From: Paludibacterium purpuratum
GTDB lineage: Bacteria; Pseudomonadota; Gammaproteobacteria; Burkholderiales; Chromobacteriaceae
Length of the DNA: 64,000 nt
Assembly: GCF_004363805.1 (NCBI RefSeq)
Contig: NZ_SNZP01000016.1
Coordinates: 1-64,000 of the forward strand
Direction: 5' to 3'
Each line of letters opens with the position of its first letter. The stretch's first letter is position 1. Made by a program: the position numbers and the translations under genes. Positions 6,999 through 18,763 of the stretch are shown in pieces. A model generated the notes under the pieces. It was not told the DNA's origin. It saw only the letters and a program-made list of their open reading frames with translations, and searched no databases.

Positions 6999-8414
6999 TC
7001 AAGGAGAAGCGGGCGCATCGCCGACAGGGGTGCGATAACCGCCGCCCAGAGCCTTGATCAAGCCGACCGTCGCAGTCAGTCGGCTATTGAGAATGTCGAA
7101 CTCCGCGCGCTCGCTCGACTGCTGGGTGGCATTGGCCTGCGTGACGTCCAACATGCTGGCGGTCCCCGCTTGGTACCGATTCAGCGTAATGGCGGCCGAT
7201 TGGCGCGCCGATAGCACCGCCTGGTGCTGCATCTCGGCTTCTTGTGTCAGGATGCGCATGGCGGCCAAGTTGTCTTCCACATCCTGGAACGCGGAGAGCA
7301 CCGTCTGCCGATAGGCGGCGACGGTCTGATCGTAGTTGGCCTGCGCCGCGTCGTTCTGCGCGTTGCGCAACCCACCGTCGAACAGCGTGGCCGCCAAAGT
7401 CGGCCCGACCGACCAGACCCGGTTGGGTAACGTGATCCAATCGCTCAGATTGTTGCCTCGGAAACCGCCGCTGGCGCCCAGCGTCAGCTGCGGAAACCAG
7501 GCGGCGCGTGCAACGCCGATTTTCGCGTTGGCCTGGGCCACCAGCCGTTCGGCGGCCGCCACGTCCGGGCGGCGTTGCAACAATTCGGACGGCAAGCCCG
7601 CGGGAATGACCGGCATACTCGGCGCCGCCTGGCGTTCGCCCAGCGCAAAACCGGACGGCGACTGGCCGATCAACACCGCGATCGCATGCTCCAGCTTGTC
7701 GCGTTGCAATCCTTTATCGATTGCCTGCACCTGGATGCTTTGCAGTTGGCTCTGCGCCTGGGCGACATCGCCTTGGCCCGCGACACCGGCGGCATAACGG
7801 TTCTGCGTAATTTGCAGTTGCTGCCGGTAAGCCGCCACGCTGTCGTCCAACGAGCGCTTCTGGCTATCGGCGACATACAACTGGAAATAGGCGATCGCCA
7901 ACTGCGCCTGAGCGCTCAAACGCGCATTGGCCAAACTGGCGAGGCTGGCAGCTTCGCCTGCTGCGCCAGCCTCGGCGCCACGGCGCAGTTGCCCCCATAG
8001 ATCGATTTCCCAACTGGCCGACAAGGCCGCGTTATACGCGGTGTCGACCGAACTCGATGCGCTGCCGGACCCGGTACTGCGACCATGCGTTTCGCTGGCC
8101 GACAGGCCCACGGTCGGGAAGAAACCCGCCTGAGCTTCACGCAACAAGGCCGCCGACTGCCGGTATTGCGCCTCCGCCTGAGCGATGCTCAGATTGGCGG
8201 CGTTGAGCAGCCCCTCCAGCCGATCCAGATCCGGATCGCCGAACACGGTCCACCAGTCGCCCTTCGGTCGCTGGTCGGCCGGCTCGGCCTGTTGCCAGCC
8301 CTTCGCCTCCTTGAACTGGCTACTCGTCTCCACGCTAGGCCGGACGTAATCCGGCCCGACCGCACATCCCGTCAGAACCAGCCAGCACAAGCCGCAGAAT
8401 AAGCGCTTTTTCAT
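6999..8414 (-). CDS. OprM/NodT-family outer membrane efflux lipoprotein
   Basis: This 471-residue protein is the outer-membrane channel of the tripartite RND pump encoded just upstream. It starts with a lipoprotein signal, LTGCAVGPDYVRP, with the lipidated Cys at residue 17. Two repeated OEP domains follow, with long alpha-hairpins rich in Ala and Gln; ELLQRRPDVAAAE and the segment ending NRYQAGTASMLDV are typical of the family. Trimers span the outer membrane and reach down the periplasm to the fusion protein. It is the last gene of the mdtA-mdtB-mdtC-OMF operon, 21 bases after mdtC, like opmB behind muxABC in Pseudomonas. Confidence 0.9.
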   Translation of the reverse strand: MKKRLFCGLCWLVLTGCAVGPDYVRPSVETSSQFKEAKGWQQAEPADQRPKGDWWTVFGDPDLDRLEGLLNAANLSIAQAEAQYRQSAALLREAQAGFFPTVGLSASETHGRSTGSGSASSSVDTAYNAALSASWEIDLWGQLRRGAEAGAAGEAASLASLANARLSAQAQLAIAYFQLYVADSQKRSLDDSVAAYRQQLQITQNRYAAGVAGQGDVAQAQSQLQSIQVQAIDKGLQRDKLEHAIAVLIGQSPSGFALGERQAAPSMPVIPAGLPSELLQRRPDVAAAERLVAQANAKIGVARAAWFPQLTLGASGGFRGNNLSDWITLPNRVWSVGPTLAATLFDGGLRNAQNDAAQANYDQTVAAYRQTVLSAFQDVEDNLAAMRILTQEAEMQHQAVLSARQSAAITLNRYQAGTASMLDVTQANATQQSSERAEFDILNSRLTATVGLIKALGGGYRTPVGDAPASP

Positions 8415-8435
8415 ACTGCATCCTTGTTATTCATG

Positions 8436-11400
8436 TCATGCATTGGTGCCGTCACCGCCCCGCGGCGCCTGGGCGGGCGACAGCGGCGGCTTACGCCACG
8501 ACAAGCACCACAGCCGGAAACGGTCGAGGTATAGATAGATAACCGGCGTGGTATACAACGTCAGTGCCTGGCTGACCACCAGGCCGCCGACGATGGCGAT
8601 ACCCAGCGGCTGGCGCATTTCGGCACCGTCGCCATGCCCCAGCGCCAACGGGATGGCGCCAAACAAGGCGGCCATCGTGGTCATCATGATCGGTCTGAAA
8701 CGCAGCAAGCAGGCCTGAAGGATCGCCTCGCGCGTCGACAGCCCCTGCTGTCGTTCGGCTTCGAGCGCGAAATCGATCATCATGATGGCGTTTTTCTTGA
8801 CGATGCCGATCAACAGCAGCACGCCGATCATGGCAATGACGCTGAATTCGGTATTGCAGGCCAACAGCGCAAGCAGAGCCCCCACGCCGGCCGACGGTAG
8901 GGTCGACAGGATGGTCAGCGGATGCACGACGCTCTCGTAGAGCATACCCAGCACGATGTACACCGCCAGGATCGCCGCCAGGATCAGCACCGGCTGGCTC
9001 GACAGCGAGCTTTGGAAAGCGGCGGCCGAGCCCTGGAAACTGCCGATGATCGTGGCGGGCAGGCCGATTTTCCGCATTGTGCCGTTGATGGCGTCGGTGG
9101 CGTCGGAGAGCGAGACGCCGACCGGCAGGTTGAAGGAAATAGTGACCGCCGCGAACTGCCCCTGGTGGTTGACCGCCAGAGCGGTATTGCTCGGCTCGTA
9201 GCGGCTGAACGCCGACAACGGCACCATCTGGCCGCTAGGCGAGCGCACGTAGATCCATTGCAGGGCATCGGGGTTTTGCCACCATGTCGGCGCCAGCTCC
9301 ATCACCACATGGTACTGGTTGAGCGGCCGGTAAATGGTCGAGACCTGGCGCTGGCCGAACGCATCGTTGAGCGTGCTATCCACCGCCTGCTGGGTCAAGC
9401 CTAAGCGCGCCATGGTATCGCGATCGAACACCAGCTTGACCTCGCGGCCTTTGTCCTGCTGGTCAGAGTTGACATCGGCAAGCATCGGCAATTGGGATAG
9501 CGCCCGCCGGACTTTCGGCTCCCACTGGCGCAGCGTCTCCAGGTCGTCGCCCTGTAAGGTGTATTGATACTGGGCGTTGCTGGCCCGCCCGCCGATGCGG
9601 ATATCCTGCACCGATTGCAAATAGAGCGTTGCGCCCGGCTCGTTCGCCAGCGACTTGCGCAGCCGGGCGATCACCTGATCGGCACTTTCCCGGCGCGCCG
9701 AGAGCGGCTTGAGCACCACGAACAGATTGGCGGTATTCAGCTGAGAGCCGCCGGTGAAACCGACCACGGTCGCCACGGCGGGATCTTGCCGTACCTTGGC
9801 CATGAAGCGGTCGAGCTTGACCTTCATCGCCTGGAAAGAGGTCTGCTGGTCGGCCTGCAGCATGCCGGCGAGCCGCCCGGTATCCTGCTGCGGGAAAAAG
9901 CCTTTCGGCACCGCACCGTACAGATAGACATTCAAACAAATGGTTGCCAAAAGCAACATCATCATCAAACGGCCGTGCGCCAACGCCCAGACGAGCGAGC
10001 GACGGTAGCCGTCTTGCATCGCATTGAGTGCGCGCTGCGCCCATTCCACCACCCGCCCATGCTCGCGCGCTTCGTCGTGCGGCTTAAGCCAGCGCGCGCA
10101 CAACATCGGCGTGGTGGTCAGCGAGACCGCCAGAGAAATCAGAATCGCCGCCGACAGGCTAATGGCGAACTCGCGAAACAACCTGCCGATGATGCCGCCC
10201 ATGAGCAGAATCGGGATGAATACCGCGATCAGCGACAAACTCATCGACAAGACGGTAAAGCCAACTTCCTTCGCGCCCTTGAAGGCCGCAGACATGGGCG
10301 ACATGCCGTCTTCGATGTGGCGCGAGATGTTTTCCAACACCACGATGGTATCGTCGACCACGAAGCCGGTGGCGATGGTCAACGCCATCAACGACAGATT
10401 GTTCAGACTGAAGCCGGCGAGATACATCACGCCGAAGGTGCCTACCAGCGACACCGGCACGGTAATGGCGGGAATCATCGTGGCGCGGCCGTTACGCAGA
10501 AACAGGAACACCACCATGATCACCAGTGCGATCGAGATCATCAGCGTGCGCTCGACGTCGGCCAGCGATGCGCGGATGGTCGGCGTGCGATCCAACGGCA
10601 CGTTGAGTTGAATCCCCTGTGGAATCGACGCCTGCAATTGCGGTAACAACGCGCGCACCCGATCGACGGTATCGATGATGTTGGCGCCAGGCTGGCGCGT
10701 CACCACCAGCAACACCGATGGCTGACCATCGACCGCACCGGCATTGCGCAAGTCCTGTACCGAATCCACCACCTCGGCCACATCGGAGAGCCGCACGGCG
10801 TTGCCGTTTGCGTAACGAACGATCAGCGGCAGATAGTCGCGCGCTTGGATGGCCTGGTCGTTGGCCAGGATCTGCCAATGCCGGTCGCCTTCCTCCAACG
10901 CGCCCTTGGGTCGGTTGGCATTGTTGGCCGCCAAGACCGCGCGCACCTGTTCCAGGCCGATGCCGTAGTGATTGAGCGCCTGCGGCTGCAATTCGACACG
11001 CACCGCCGGCAGCGAGCTGCCGCCGACCGTCACATCGCCCACCCCCTGCACCTGAGCCAATTGCTGCGCCAGCATGGTCGAGGCGATGTCGTACATCTGC
11101 CCCTTGCTGTAGGCCTTGGAGGTCAACGAGATGATCATGATCGGCGCTTCCGACGGATTGACCTTGCGGTAGCTCGGATTGCTCGGCAATCCCGTCGGCA
11201 ACAGCGAGCGCGCGGCGTTGATCGCCGCCTGCACATCACGTGCGGCGCCGTTGACGTCGCGGTCGAGATCGAACTGCAGCGTAATGCGCGTCGACCCCTG
11301 GGCACTGGTGGAGGTGATTTGGGTAATACCGGCAATGCGGCCGAGCGAGCGTTCCAGCGGCGTCGCCACGCTGGACGCCATGGTCTCGGGGCTCGCGCCC

Positions 11401-11555
11401 GGCAATCTGGCCGACACCGAAATGGTCGGGAAATCGACCTGCGGCAACGGCGACACCGGCAGCAGCTTAAAAGCCAGCGCACCGGCCAGCAGCACGGCCA
11501 GCGTCAACAGCACCGTACCGATCGGCCGACGGATAAAGGGGGCGGACAGGTTCAT
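8436..11555 (-). CDS. mdtC: RND multidrug efflux transporter, MdtC-like
   Basis: A 1039-residue inner-membrane drug/proton antiporter. It shows the RND plan: an N-terminal helix ([17 protein letters not shown]), a large periplasmic loop, the TM4 proton relay [13 protein letters not shown] with adjacent Asp residues, a second loop, and the ending transmembrane bundle. MdtB and MdtC form heterotrimers in characterised systems, and the two neighbouring non-identical RND genes here fit that. Its ATG overlaps the mdtB stop by four bases (ATGA), suggesting coupled translation and fixed stoichiometry. In relatives the substrates include bile salts, novobiocin and flavonoids; the actual substrates here are unknown. 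Confidence 0.92.
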   Translation of the reverse strand: MNLSAPFIRRPIGTVLLTLAVLLAGALAFKLLPVSPLPQVDFPTISVSARLPGASPETMASSVATPLERSLGRIAGITQITSTSAQGSTRITLQFDLDRDVNGAARDVQAAINAARSLLPTGLPSNPSYRKVNPSEAPIMIISLTSKAYSKGQMYDIASTMLAQQLAQVQGVGDVTVGGSSLPAVRVELQPQALNHYGIGLEQVRAVLAANNANRPKGALEEGDRHWQILANDQAIQARDYLPLIVRYANGNAVRLSDVAEVVDSVQDLRNAGAVDGQPSVLLVVTRQPGANIIDTVDRVRALLPQLQASIPQGIQLNVPLDRTPTIRASLADVERTLMISIALVIMVVFLFLRNGRATMIPAITVPVSLVGTFGVMYLAGFSLNNLSLMALTIATGFVVDDTIVVLENISRHIEDGMSPMSAAFKGAKEVGFTVLSMSLSLIAVFIPILLMGGIIGRLFREFAISLSAAILISLAVSLTTTPMLCARWLKPHDEAREHGRVVEWAQRALNAMQDGYRRSLVWALAHGRLMMMLLLATICLNVYLYGAVPKGFFPQQDTGRLAGMLQADQQTSFQAMKVKLDRFMAKVRQDPAVATVVGFTGGSQLNTANLFVVLKPLSARRESADQVIARLRKSLANEPGATLYLQSVQDIRIGGRASNAQYQYTLQGDDLETLRQWEPKVRRALSQLPMLADVNSDQQDKGREVKLVFDRDTMARLGLTQQAVDSTLNDAFGQRQVSTIYRPLNQYHVVMELAPTWWQNPDALQWIYVRSPSGQMVPLSAFSRYEPSNTALAVNHQGQFAAVTISFNLPVGVSLSDATDAINGTMRKIGLPATIIGSFQGSAAAFQSSLSSQPVLILAAILAVYIVLGMLYESVVHPLTILSTLPSAGVGALLALLACNTEFSVIAMIGVLLLIGIVKKNAIMMIDFALEAERQQGLSTREAILQACLLRFRPIMMTTMAALFGAIPLALGHGDGAEMRQPLGIAIVGGLVVSQALTLYTTPVIYLYLDRFRLWCLSWRKPPLSPAQAPRGGDGTNA

Positions 11556-14500
11556 GCCGGTTTCCGTCGACGCGCGAACACGCGGTCAAACGCCAGGTAA
11601 ATCACCGGCGTGGTAAACAGCGTCAATACTTGGCTGACCATCAGACCGCCGACCATGGTCAAACCCAGCGGATGGCGCAGCTCCGAGCCGACCCCCGTGC
11701 CGAGCATCAGCGGCAGCGCGCCGAGCAGTGCCGCCATGGTGGTCATCAGGATCGGCCTGAAGCGCAGCAGACAAGCCTGGAAGATCGCCTCGCGCGGCGC
11801 CATACCCTGTTCGCGCTCGGCATCGAGCGCGAAGTCGATCATCATGATGGCGTTTTTCTTGACGATACCGATCAACAACACAATGCCGATGATGGCCACC
11901 ACGCCCAGATCGTTGCCGGACACAAGCAATGCCAACAGCGCGCCGACGCCGGCCGAGGGGAGGGTGGACAGGATCGTCACCGGATGGATGGTGCTCTCGT
12001 ACAGCACGCCCAGTACGATATACATCGTGATGATGGCCGCCAGGATCAGCCACAGCGTATTGGACAGCGATGCCTGGAAAGCCGCTGCCGCGCCCTGGAA
12101 GTGCGTCTGGATCGACAAGGGCAGATCGAGGTCGCCCTCCGCCTGCCGCACCGCCCCGACAGCGCTGCCGAGCGAAGCGCCCGGCGCCAGATCGAAGGAA
12201 ATGGTCGCCGACGGGAACTGCCCCAGGTGGTTGATCGTCAGCGGCGTGTTGCGCTCTTCGACCCGCACCACGGTCGATAACGGCACCTGGGTACCGCCGG
12301 TCGTGGGCAGATAGACCGCCCCCAACTGCGCCAGCCCCACTTCGCCGGCTTGTTGCTCCAGCACCACGCGATACTGACTGGTCTGGGTGAAGATAGTCGA
12401 GATCAGCCGCTGGCCAAAGGCGTTGTATAACGCATTGTCGATGGCGGCCGGCGTGATCCCCAAACGCGCGGCGCTGTCGCGGTCGATGGACACATAGGCC
12501 TGCAAGCCTCGGTTCAGCAGGTCGCTGGCCACATTGCGTATTTCCGGCGACTGCTGCAGACGGCGCACCAGCTTAGGCACCCACAGGTTCAGCTCGTCCA
12601 GACTATTGGCCTGCAAAATGAAGCGATATTGCGAGCGGCTGACGCCGGAATCGATGGTCAAGTCCTGTACCGGTTGCAAATAACTATCGATGCCGGGCAC
12701 TTGCGCCAAGCGATCCGATAATCGCGGCAGAATGACGGCCATCGCCTCGCGGCGGTTTTCCGGCTTGAGGTTGACCAGCATGCGGCCGTTATTGAGTGTC
12801 GCGTTGTTGCCGTCCACGCCGATGAAGGAAGACAGGCTCTCCACCGCCGGATCTTGTAGCAGCAGCCGCGCCACTTGCTGTTGGCGCTCGGCCATGGCGG
12901 TAAAGGAAATCGACTGCGGCGCATTGGTGATCACCTGGATGGCGCCGGTATCCTGTTGGGGGAAAAAGCCCTTCGGCACCCAAAGATACAGCAGCACCGT
13001 CAGCGCCAAGGTACCGAAGGCGACCAACAGCGTGGCCTTCTGTCGATCCAGCACCCAGGTCAGCACGCGCCCGTAGCCGGCGATGACCCGGTCGAAGAAT
13101 TGGCCGCTGGCGTGATAAAACCAGCCTTGCTGTTCTTCCGGTATATGCTTGAGCAGCCGTGCGCACATCATCGGCGTCAGCGTCAGCGAGACCACGGCCG
13201 AAATCAGGATCGACACGGCCAGGGTCACGGCGAACTCCCGGAAGACGCGGCCCACCACGTCCCCCATGAACAGCAGCGGAATCAGCACCGCGATCAGCGA
13301 AAAGGTCAGCGAGATGATGGTGAACCCGATTTGCTCCGACCCCTTGAGTGCGGCTGCGAACGGTTTTTCTCCCGCCTCGATGTAACGCGCGATATTCTCG
13401 ATCATCACGATGGCGTCATCGACGACGAAACCGGTCGCGATGGTCAGGGCCATCAACGTCAGATTGTTGATGCTGAAACCGGCGAGGTACATGACGGCAA
13501 AGGTGCCGACCAGCGACAGCGGCACCGCCACGGCGGGAATAATGGTGGCCGGCACATTGCGCAGGAACAAGAAGATCACCATCACCACCAGCGCCACCGC
13601 CAGCAGCAGTTCGAACTGCACGTCGGCCACCGAGGCACGCACCGTGACCGTGCGGTCGGTCAACAGACGCACGTCGACCGTGCCGGGCAGGGTGGATTGC
13701 AATAGCGGCAATTGCTGCTTGATGCGGTCGACCACCTGAATGACGTTGGCGCCCGGCTGACGCTGGATATTCAGAATCACCGCCGGCGTGGTGTCGGCCC
13801 AGGCCGCCAGCCGATTGTTTTCCGCGCCGTTTTCCACCGCGGCGATATCGGCGAGCCTGAGCGGCGCGCCGTTCTTATAGCTGAGCACCAGCTTGCGATA
13901 GTCGTCGGCGGTGTTGAGTTGATCGTTGCCGTCGATGGTCGCGGCCATCTGCGCACCGTCGAAACTGCCCTTGGCCTGATTGACGTTGGCGCTGCCGATC
14001 ACGCTTCGCACGTCATCCAGGCTCAGGCCTTTGGCGGCAAGCGCGGGCCCGTTGACGCGAATGCGCACCGCCGGGCGTTGGCCGCCGCCGATACTCACCA
14101 GGCCGACGCCGGGCACTTGCGACAGCTTCTGAGCCAGCCGGGTATCGACCAGGTCGGTCAACATCGGCAGCGGCAGGGTTTTCGAGGTGATGGCCAGCGT
14201 CACGATCGGGGTGTCGGCCGGGTTGACCTTGCTATAGACCGGCGGGGTCGGCAGGTCGGACGGCAGCAGATTGGAAGCGGCGTTGATCGCCGCCTGCACT
14301 TCCTGCTCGGCCACATCCAGGCTGGTTTCCAGGCCAAACTGCAGCGTGATGGTCGAAGCGCCGCCGGAACTGGACGAACTCATCTGATCAAGGCCCGGCA
14401 TCTGGCCGAACTGCCGCTCGAGCGGCGCGGTGACCGACGAAGTCATCACATCCGGACTAGCGCCGGGGTATAAGGTCACCACCTGGATCGTCGGGTAATC

Positions 14501-14620
14501 GACTTCCGGCAACGCGGACACCGGCAAAAACCGGTAGCAAAGCAGGCCGACCAACAAGATCGCCAGCATGGCCAGCGACGTCGCGACCGGCCGCAGAATA
14601 AATTGGCGTGACGGATTCAT
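11552..14620 (-). CDS. mdtB: RND multidrug efflux transporter, MdtB-like
   Basis: A 1022-residue RND subunit and partner of the following MdtC-like protein. The N-terminus [20 protein letters not shown] is the first helix. [19 protein letters not shown] in TM4 holds the two proton-carrying Asp residues, and [15 protein letters not shown] marks the second bundle. It starts two bases after the stop of the fusion-protein gene and ends overlapping mdtC by four, so the three pump genes form a tight unit. The paired paralogues indicate an asymmetric B2C-type pump instead of a homotrimer like AcrB. Confidence 0.92.
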   Translation of the reverse strand: MNPSRQFILRPVATSLAMLAILLVGLLCYRFLPVSALPEVDYPTIQVVTLYPGASPDVMTSSVTAPLERQFGQMPGLDQMSSSSSGGASTITLQFGLETSLDVAEQEVQAAINAASNLLPSDLPTPPVYSKVNPADTPIVTLAITSKTLPLPMLTDLVDTRLAQKLSQVPGVGLVSIGGGQRPAVRIRVNGPALAAKGLSLDDVRSVIGSANVNQAKGSFDGAQMAATIDGNDQLNTADDYRKLVLSYKNGAPLRLADIAAVENGAENNRLAAWADTTPAVILNIQRQPGANVIQVVDRIKQQLPLLQSTLPGTVDVRLLTDRTVTVRASVADVQFELLLAVALVVMVIFLFLRNVPATIIPAVAVPLSLVGTFAVMYLAGFSINNLTLMALTIATGFVVDDAIVMIENIARYIEAGEKPFAAALKGSEQIGFTIISLTFSLIAVLIPLLFMGDVVGRVFREFAVTLAVSILISAVVSLTLTPMMCARLLKHIPEEQQGWFYHASGQFFDRVIAGYGRVLTWVLDRQKATLLVAFGTLALTVLLYLWVPKGFFPQQDTGAIQVITNAPQSISFTAMAERQQQVARLLLQDPAVESLSSFIGVDGNNATLNNGRMLVNLKPENRREAMAVILPRLSDRLAQVPGIDSYLQPVQDLTIDSGVSRSQYRFILQANSLDELNLWVPKLVRRLQQSPEIRNVASDLLNRGLQAYVSIDRDSAARLGITPAAIDNALYNAFGQRLISTIFTQTSQYRVVLEQQAGEVGLAQLGAVYLPTTGGTQVPLSTVVRVEERNTPLTINHLGQFPSATISFDLAPGASLGSAVGAVRQAEGDLDLPLSIQTHFQGAAAAFQASLSNTLWLILAAIITMYIVLGVLYESTIHPVTILSTLPSAGVGALLALLVSGNDLGVVAIIGIVLLIGIVKKNAIMMIDFALDAEREQGMAPREAIFQACLLRFRPILMTTMAALLGALPLMLGTGVGSELRHPLGLTMVGGLMVSQVLTLFTTPVIYLAFDRVFARRRKPA

Positions 14621-14622
14621 CC

Positions 14623-15828
14623 CTATTTGGCTCCGTGCGCCTTATGCTTGCCGCCGCCGGGCGCGGCCGAGTCTTTCGCACTCGCCACGATCACCTTGGC
14701 GCCGTCGCGCAACCGATCCATGCCGTCGACCACCACCCGGTCGCCGGCCTTGAGCCCATCCTCGACGATCATCAGGTCGCCGACCACCGGGCCGGGCCGT
14801 ACCACCTGCAATGCCACGGTATCGTCCGGCAAAATCCGGTAGACGAAGGTACCGGGCTGGCCACGTTGCAACGCGACGAGCGGAATCACCAGCGCGCCCT
14901 TGCGCTGCTCGGTACCGAGCCGCACGTTGACAAACTGGTTGGGGAACAGCGCATTGTCCTGGTTGGCGAAAACCGCCTTGAGCTTGACCGTGCCGGTCGA
15001 GGTGTCCACTTGGTTGTCGACGGTCAATAGACGGCCGTCGGCCAACTTGTTGCGATTGTCGCGGTCGAGCGCCTCTACCGGCAGCACCGCATTGGCGCGC
15101 ACCGACGGCAGAACGGGCGAGACTTGATCCTCCGGCAACGAGAACACCACATTAGCCGGCTGCATCTCGGTAATGACCACAATGCCATTGCTGTCGCTGG
15201 CATGCACGATGTTACCCAGATCCACCTGCTTCAGGCCAACCCGCCCGGACACCGGCGCGGTCACCCGGCTATAGCTCAACTGCAGTTGGGCGTTCCCGAC
15301 CGCGCCGCGGTCCGCCATGACCGTGCCCTGGTACTGCGCCACCAAGGCCTCTTGGGTCGCCACCTGCTGCTGGGAGATCGAGTTCTGCGTCAACAGCGTG
15401 CGATAGCGCGCCAAGTCGATCTGCGCATTCTTCAGTTGTGCCTGGTCGCGCGCCAGTTGTCCCTCTGCCTGCATCAGCGCCACCTGAAACGGACGCGGGT
15501 CCAATTCGGCCAACAGTTGTCCAGCCTTGACCATCTGTCCCTCGCCAAACCCCAAACGCATCAGTTGGCCATCGACACGGCTACGCACCGTGACGGTATT
15601 GTTGGGCGTCACCGTACCGAGCGCGCTCAAATAGATCGTCATGTCGCGCGGCGCCACGCTGGCCACGGTGACGACTTGCTTTGTCTGCTTGCCGCGTCGC
15701 TGGGCATCGGCGTTCGCGGCCTGGTTACGCCAGACCAGCCAAACAGCCAGCAGCACGAACAGCAGCAGGATCAAAAGGAATTTGCCTTTGGCGCGCTGGC
15801 GCAGGACTTTTGTAAGCAAAGGGGACAT
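14623..15828 (-). CDS. mdtA: RND efflux periplasmic adaptor, MdtA-like
   Basis: A 401-residue membrane-fusion protein that joins the RND pump to the outer-membrane channel. An N-terminal anchor ([17 protein letters not shown], about 17-33) is followed by the barrel-lipoyl segment with [14 protein letters not shown] and [12 protein letters not shown], a coiled-coil hairpin rich in Gln and Ala (about 125-185), and the second lipoyl half with [17 protein letters not shown]. The C-terminus is Lys/Gly/His-rich ([11 protein letters not shown]). It is the first gene of the mdtABC-OMF operon, so the promoter lies in the 15829-15949 gap next to a parS site. No regulator gene adjoins it. Confidence 0.9.
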   Translation of the reverse strand: MSPLLTKVLRQRAKGKFLLILLLFVLLAVWLVWRNQAANADAQRRGKQTKQVVTVASVAPRDMTIYLSALGTVTPNNTVTVRSRVDGQLMRLGFGEGQMVKAGQLLAELDPRPFQVALMQAEGQLARDQAQLKNAQIDLARYRTLLTQNSISQQQVATQEALVAQYQGTVMADRGAVGNAQLQLSYSRVTAPVSGRVGLKQVDLGNIVHASDSNGIVVITEMQPANVVFSLPEDQVSPVLPSVRANAVLPVEALDRDNRNKLADGRLLTVDNQVDTSTGTVKLKAVFANQDNALFPNQFVNVRLGTEQRKGALVIPLVALQRGQPGTFVYRILPDDTVALQVVRPGPVVGDLMIVEDGLKAGDRVVVDGMDRLRDGAKVIVASAKDSAAPGGGKHKAHGAK

Positions 15829-15950
15829 GGCAACCGGGCTGTTGAACGCAAATAGTTTAGGAGATGCCCTAGATGTTACTCGATCAGCATTACAATAGCC
15901 GGAAGGGATTTAAGTACAAACCCCTTGCTTGATTAACATCTTTTAATTCG

Positions 15951-15964
15951 GTTCCACGTGAAAC
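15951..15964. promoter_or_regulatory. parS site 1 (ParB-binding), GTTCCACGTGAAAC
   Basis: This matches the bacterial chromosomal parS core, with the C variant at position 4 that is also found in Bacillus. It lies between the CDF gene end and the mdtA promoter region. It is one of five copies in the window. The site is bound by ParB to seed the partition complex near the origin. Confidence 0.85.
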
Positions 15965-15972
15965 GCCACGTT

Positions 15973-17073
15973 TCAACTTTCCAGGAACACACGCAGACGG
16001 GTCACGCGCGCCGGTAACGGGATCGCCTTCAGGCGATCGGCCAATTCGGCATGATTGGCAGGCAGACGAATATCGATCTCGATCGCGCCATCCAAATAAT
16101 GCAGCAGAGCCTGATCGAGCAGGCCCGCATCCGCCCCCAATGCCGCCGCATAAGGCGACAACGTGATCTGGCGCGACGGTAGCCCCAGATTGGCGCCGCC
16201 GTCTTCTTGATCGGCATCGATATGGATGGTCACGTCGGTCAGCTCGAAGTCGCGCATCAGCCGCTGCTGGGCGCGCAAGCTGATCTGGTGCCCTTCGGAC
16301 ACGCTGATATGGCTCCCCACCAGCAGATGCGCATCGACGATAACCAGATCGCCCATCTTGCGCGTGCGGATATCGTGCGCATCCACCACGCCCTCGGTCT
16401 GCAACAGCGCCTTGCGCATCGCTTCGACCTGCGCGGGCGCCAGGCCTCGATCCATCAGATCCTGAAAGGCGTCGTAGCCGAAGCGCCACCCCATGCGTGC
16501 CACCATCAATCCGACCACGCCGGCGGCCAGCGGGTCGAACACAGGTAGCCCGGACAAATTGCCGACGATCCCGATCGCCACGACCAGCGAGGAGGCGGCA
16601 TCGGAACGCGCATGCCAAGCATTGGCGGTCAGCATGCCGGAGTTGACCCGGCGGGCGACGGCCAGCATATAGCGGAACAGCCCTTCCTTGGCCAAGAGCG
16701 CGACGATGGCCGCCCATAACGCGATGAAGTGTACGCGCGGCACCTGGCCAAAGTGCTGGAGCTTCAACACCGTACTCCACAGCATGCCGAGCCCGACAGC
16801 CAAAAGTAGGGTTCCGAGCACCAACGACGCCGCGGTTTCGAAACGGAAATGGCCATAGGGATGATCCTGATCCGCCGCCTTATGGCTGTATCGGTTGGCG
16901 ACCAGCACCACGAAATCGGCGAGCAAATCGGATAAGGAATGGATGCCATCGGCGACCAGGCCGCTGGAGTGCGCCAGCATCCCGGTCAGGATCTGACCGA
17001 CGGTCAGCAGGAGGTTGACCACAACGCTGACTAGCGTGCTTTTTTGTGCGGCTTGCTGCTTGGCACTACTCAT
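15973..17073 (-). CDS. cation diffusion facilitator (CDF) metal exporter
   Basis: A 366-residue CDF-family divalent-cation/proton antiporter of the inner membrane. The metal-site signature HSSGLVADGIHSLSDLLADF in TM2 and HARSDAASSL in TM5 carry the expected His and Asp ligands. HDIRTRKMGDLVIVDAHL begins the cytosolic metallochaperone-like domain near residue 220. The extra C-terminal 80 residues (after HIDADQED) are longer than in FieF. Likely cargo is Zn, Fe or Mn. I start at the ATG at 17073 (MSSAKQQ); a TTG at 17094 would add seven residues. It diverges from uppP. Confidence 0.85.
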   Translation of the reverse strand: MSSAKQQAAQKSTLVSVVVNLLLTVGQILTGMLAHSSGLVADGIHSLSDLLADFVVLVANRYSHKAADQDHPYGHFRFETAASLVLGTLLLAVGLGMLWSTVLKLQHFGQVPRVHFIALWAAIVALLAKEGLFRYMLAVARRVNSGMLTANAWHARSDAASSLVVAIGIVGNLSGLPVFDPLAAGVVGLMVARMGWRFGYDAFQDLMDRGLAPAQVEAMRKALLQTEGVVDAHDIRTRKMGDLVIVDAHLLVGSHISVSEGHQISLRAQQRLMRDFELTDVTIHIDADQEDGGANLGLPSRQITLSPYAAALGADAGLLDQALLHYLDGAIEIDIRLPANHAELADRLKAIPLPARVTRLRVFLES

Positions 17074-17178
17074 GGCTGGATGATGTATCCGCAATGGAAT
17101 GGACTGGGATCATTGTAGCAGGCACCGTAGCTGGTTACTTCTTAGTCATAAGCTATCTGAAATATTTAACTGTGGCAT

Positions 17179-17184
17179 ATAATC
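17179..17184 (+). promoter_or_regulatory. candidate -10 box (TATAAT) for uppP
   Basis: A perfect TATAAT stands 40 bases upstream of the uppP ATG in an AT-rich gap. I see no good -35 hexamer at 16-18 bases, so this is tentative. Confidence 0.3.
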
Positions 17185-17223
17185 GCCCATTAACTTGTTT
17201 GGCTACTATCTCACAGGAACATC

Positions 17224-18051
17224 ATGTCCACCTTACACGCCATTCTTTTCGCCATCATGCAGGGCATCAGCGAACTGTTCCCCGTGAGCAGTTTAGGCCA
17301 TGGCGTTGTGCTTCCCGATTTGCTGCATTGGGGGCTGAATCGCCAAGATCCGTCCTTTCTAGCGTTCATGGTGACGCTGCACCTGGGCACCGCATTGGCG
17401 CTGCTGATCTATTTCCACCGCGATTGGCTCGATCTGATCGGCGGCTTCGTGCGCGCCGGCGGGCGGCCGGTGAACCCTGAATCGCGCTTGGTCTGGCTCT
17501 TGATCGGCGGCACGATTCCGGCCGGCCTGCTCGGCCTCTTGCTGGAAAAGAAACTGCGCGGGCTGTTCGGTTCGACCACGCTGGTTCTGGCGGTGCTGAT
17601 CGTCAACGGCATTATCCTGATCGCCGGCGACATGCTGCGCCACAACGGCCGAGGCCGCACGCTGGACGAGCTGAGCTTCTTCGGCGCGCTGAAGATCGGC
17701 CTGGTGCAAGCACTGGCGCTGATTCCCGGTATTTCGCGCTCCGGTGTGACGCTGATCGCCGGCCTGCACGAAGGTTTGAGCTACGCCGCGTCGGCCCGCT
17801 TCGCCTTCTTGCTGGCCACGCCGATCATCGGCGCCGCCGGGGTACTGGAAGTGCCGAAGCTGCTCCAACACGGCAGCCAGATCTCCATCGGGCTGGCACT
17901 GGGCTGCGGTCTGCTGTCCGGCGTATTCGCCTACTTGAGCACCTGGGTACTGATGCGCTACTTCAACAAGCATGAAATCCAGGCCCTGCGCCCATTCGGC
18001 TGGTACTGCATCGGACTTGGCCTGCTGGGGCTGTTGCTGCGCTTGTTGTGA
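17224..18051 (+). CDS. uppP: undecaprenyl-diphosphate phosphatase
   Basis: A 275-residue polytopic inner-membrane enzyme of the BacA/UppP family. It removes a phosphate from undecaprenyl diphosphate to recycle the lipid carrier for peptidoglycan and O-antigen. The two active-site motifs are present in variant form: QGISELFPVSSLGH (about 14-27; consensus QGxTEFLPxSSxGH) and PGISRSGVT (about 170-178). Overexpression of family members gives bacitracin resistance. The TE-to-SE and LP-to-FP changes in the first motif mark a sub-branch, but Glu, Ser and His are kept. It is followed 29 bases later by a DUF4337 gene, probably in one transcript. Confidence 0.9.
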   Translation: MSTLHAILFAIMQGISELFPVSSLGHGVVLPDLLHWGLNRQDPSFLAFMVTLHLGTALALLIYFHRDWLDLIGGFVRAGGRPVNPESRLVWLLIGGTIPAGLLGLLLEKKLRGLFGSTTLVLAVLIVNGIILIAGDMLRHNGRGRTLDELSFFGALKIGLVQALALIPGISRSGVTLIAGLHEGLSYAASARFAFLLATPIIGAAGVLEVPKLLQHGSQISIGLALGCGLLSGVFAYLSTWVLMRYFNKHEIQALRPFGWYCIGLGLLGLLLRLL

Positions 18052-18080
18052 TCGATTAAGACGCGAAAGAGATTTGAGAA

Positions 18081-18617
18081 ATGGCAGAAGAAAAAAAGGA
18101 TCCATGGCTGAATTATTTGGCGCTGACCACGGTCATCTTCGCCGTATGCGCAACGCTGTCAACGTTCAAGGGCGGCGGGTTTTCGACCAAAAGCGTGATT
18201 AGCCAGGCGCAAGCGTCGGATCAATGGTCGTTTTACCAAGCCAAGGCCATCAAGGGCGACCTGTATCAGGTCGAACGCGATGCGCTGAAGGTCGCACAGG
18301 ACGCTCTGCCGGCCAATGCGCCGGAGACGCAACGCAAGGTCTACGCCGATAAAGTCGCCGAGTACGACAAGAAGGTCGCCAAGTACACGGCCGAGAAAGC
18401 ACAGATCATGCAGGAAGCCCGCGCGCTGGAAGATGCGCGCGATGCCGCTCAGCGGCAGGGCAAACCGTTCGGCGTCGCCGTGATTTTCCTGCAGGTGGCG
18501 ATCCTGATCTCGTCGATCGCCGGCCTGTTCAAACAGCGCAATATCTGGTTCGCCGCGCTGCCGGTGGGCCTGGTGGGCATGCTTTATTTTGCCGACGGCT
18601 TCTTCTTGTTCCTCTGA
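18081..18617 (+). CDS. DUF4337 membrane protein
   Basis: A 178-residue protein of the DUF4337 family, function unknown. It has an N-terminal hydrophobic segment (about 11-27), a charged and probably coiled-coil middle with the typical SDQWSFYQAKAIKGDLYQ motif (about 46-63) and long Lys/Glu/Ala runs, and two C-terminal membrane segments (about 131-178). It follows uppP closely and is closed by a strong terminator, so uppP and this gene probably form a two-gene operon. Whether it works with UppP is not known. Confidence 0.75.
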   Translation: MAEEKKDPWLNYLALTTVIFAVCATLSTFKGGGFSTKSVISQAQASDQWSFYQAKAIKGDLYQVERDALKVAQDALPANAPETQRKVYADKVAEYDKKVAKYTAEKAQIMQEARALEDARDAAQRQGKPFGVAVIFLQVAILISSIAGLFKQRNIWFAALPVGLVGMLYFADGFFLFL

Positions 18618-18636
18618 AATTAAGTTGTTTTACGCA

Positions 18637-18664
18637 ACAAGCCGGCTCGTCCGGCTTGTTTTAC
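18637..18664 (+). terminator. rho-independent terminator after the DUF4337 gene
   Basis: ACAAGCCGG and CCGGCTTGT form a nine-pair stem around CTCGT, followed by TTTTA. Confidence 0.8.
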
Positions 18665-18763
18665 TTATCATTCCACAATTTCTCCGCTTCATTTTTGCCA
18701 GCCTCGTCTATCCTCTGTATCCTAATTAAATATCTAGACAAATATTAATACCTTGGTGGTCTC